Assembly (NCBI RefSeq): GCF_000972785.3
Contig: NZ_CP011253.3
Location: 124,001 to 188,000, forward strand
Reading direction: 5' to 3'
From: Pandoraea oxalativorans
Lineage (GTDB): Bacteria; Pseudomonadota; Gammaproteobacteria; Burkholderiales; Burkholderiaceae
DNA length: 64,000 nt
A program made the position numbers and the translations under genes. The notes under the pieces were generated by a model. It was not told the DNA's origin, made no database searches, and saw only the letters and a program-made list of their open reading frames with translations. This document shows, piece by piece, positions 63,444-64,000 of this stretch (the stretch's first letter is position 1; each line of letters opens with the position of its first letter).

Positions 63444-63616
63444 CGCGAAGTGCTCCTTCGGTTGTGTGCATGACGCCTGTCGGCCGACGTCATCTCAATG
63501 AAGACCGCGAACTCGGCGAATGCACGTGTGTTTCGTTTAAGCCTCGTTTGTATCGGATTTGGACTAAGACGAATCCCACGTTTCGCTCACTGAAATCGAC
63601 GAAAGCTTCGGCTGGA

Positions 63617-63648
63617 AACAAAAACGGCAGAGCGTAGGCTCTGCCGTT
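63617..63648 (-). terminator. Terminator of rodA
   Basis: An 11-bp stem (63623-63633 with 63638-63648) with a 4-base loop has an A-rich left flank (aaacaaaa), a T run on the minus strand, 42 bases after the rodA stop. Confidence 0.85.
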
Positions 63649-63690
63649 GTGCGGGTGACGCATCGATGCGTCGAGGGAGGTGCGAGGGCG

Positions 63691-64000
63691 CTAGCTCTGC
63701 ATGAGCCGCTTCTCGCGCGCCACGCTCATCAGAATGCCGACCCCGAGGCCAAGCGTCACCAGCGCCGTGCCCCCGTAGCTCATGAACGGCAATGGCACCC
63801 CGACCACCGGCAGAATGCCGCTCACCATGCCCATATTCACGAAGGCATAGGTAAAAAAGATCATCGTGACCGCACCGGCGAGCAATCGTCCGAACAGCGT
63901 CGCGCCGCTCGCCGCGATCATCAGGCCGCGCGCGACCAGCAGCAGATACAGCACGATCAGCACACCCTCGCCGATCAGGCCGAATTCTTCCGCGAACACC
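63691..64000 (-). CDS. rodA: Rod-shape peptidoglycan polymerase RodA, C-terminal part
   Basis: Only the last 103 or so residues are in the window; the gene runs off the right end. The end has SEDS-family features: an EEFGLIGEGVLIVLYLLLVARG segment, then AFVNMGMVSGILPVVGVPLPFMSYGGTALVTLGLGVGILMSV, in which the LPVVGVPLPFMSYGG loop is typical of RodA, more than FtsW. RodA polymerises glycan strands during elongation with PBP2. Confidence 0.92.
   Translation of the reverse strand, partial: VFAEEFGLIGEGVLIVLYLLLVARGLMIAASGATLFGRLLAGAVTMIFFTYAFVNMGMVSGILPVVGVPLPFMSYGGTALVTLGLGVGILMSVAREKRLMQS

Noticed and set aside
47457..63542. Short common word gcttaaa in the leaders of the sicA locus (47457-47463) and of the effector run (63536-63542, - strand) as an InvF box
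   Set aside because: Seven bases in two places is not enough, and I cannot recall a matching verified site.
30165..63690. Insertion sequences, integrase or att sites bordering the T3SS region
   Set aside because: I looked for transposase or integrase motifs and flanking repeats and saw none; the tRNA-Phe at 26,000 has no evident second copy of its 3' end near 63 kb.
1..64000. CRISPR arrays
   Set aside because: No regularly spaced direct repeats of suitable length were seen; the two tandem repeats have no spacers.

Overview
The window looks like the chromosome of a GC-rich betaproteobacterium of the order Burkholderiales; Pandoraea or a close relative is my best guess, from gene content and style, not from any search. 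Supporting signs are the GTP-type PEP carboxykinase, the def / ArnT-like transferase / fmt / htpX / rsmB / DUF4390 / ntrY-ntrX order, an NtrX lacking an AAA+ domain, and a Burkholderia Bsa-like (Inv-Mxi-Spa, SPI-1 class) type III secretion system (T3SS).

Bases 1-30,200 are mostly housekeeping: pckG, a FitAB-type toxin-antitoxin pair, a NarL-type two-component system divergent from cstA-ybdD, hemN behind a likely FNR/Anr box, a LysR regulator, topB, a thioredoxin-like protein, dprA, def, an ArnT-like membrane glycosyltransferase, fmt, htpX, rsmB, a DUF4390 protein, ntrY-ntrX, tRNA-Phe(GAA), queC-queE-queD, a small proline-rich protein with two PPxY motifs, a DsrE-like periplasmic protein and a Sel1-repeat protein.

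Bases 30,300-52,800 hold an almost complete T3SS on the + strand: sctD-F-I-J-K-L (prgH/I/J/K-orgA/B), a 94-residue orphan, the AraC regulator invF, then sctC-W-V-N-O-P-Q-R-S-T-U (invG/E/A/C/I/J-spaO/P/Q/R/S), the chaperone sicA (with a long in-frame 5' extension) and the translocators sipB, sipC, sipD. Most junctions overlap, which suggests translational coupling. A convergent hilA-type regulator closes the block at 52,874-54,532. No invB-like gene lies between invA and invC, and I saw no iagB or invH.

Bases 54,800-63,450 are an effector island. On the + strand, two small chaperone-like genes precede a 796-residue protein with repeated Gly/Ala-rich segments. On the - strand a six-gene run (63,443 to 58,199) contains three small proteins that share an N-terminal module, a YopH-like protein carrying the same module on a tyrosine-phosphatase fold, a second phosphatase-like protein, and a CesT-type chaperone. 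Both phosphatase-like proteins have lost the catalytic cysteine (Phe and Ser respectively), so the locus looks like a set of natural pseudophosphatases plus shuffled YopH-N-like modules. This is the most novel part of the window. The window ends inside rodA, on the - strand.
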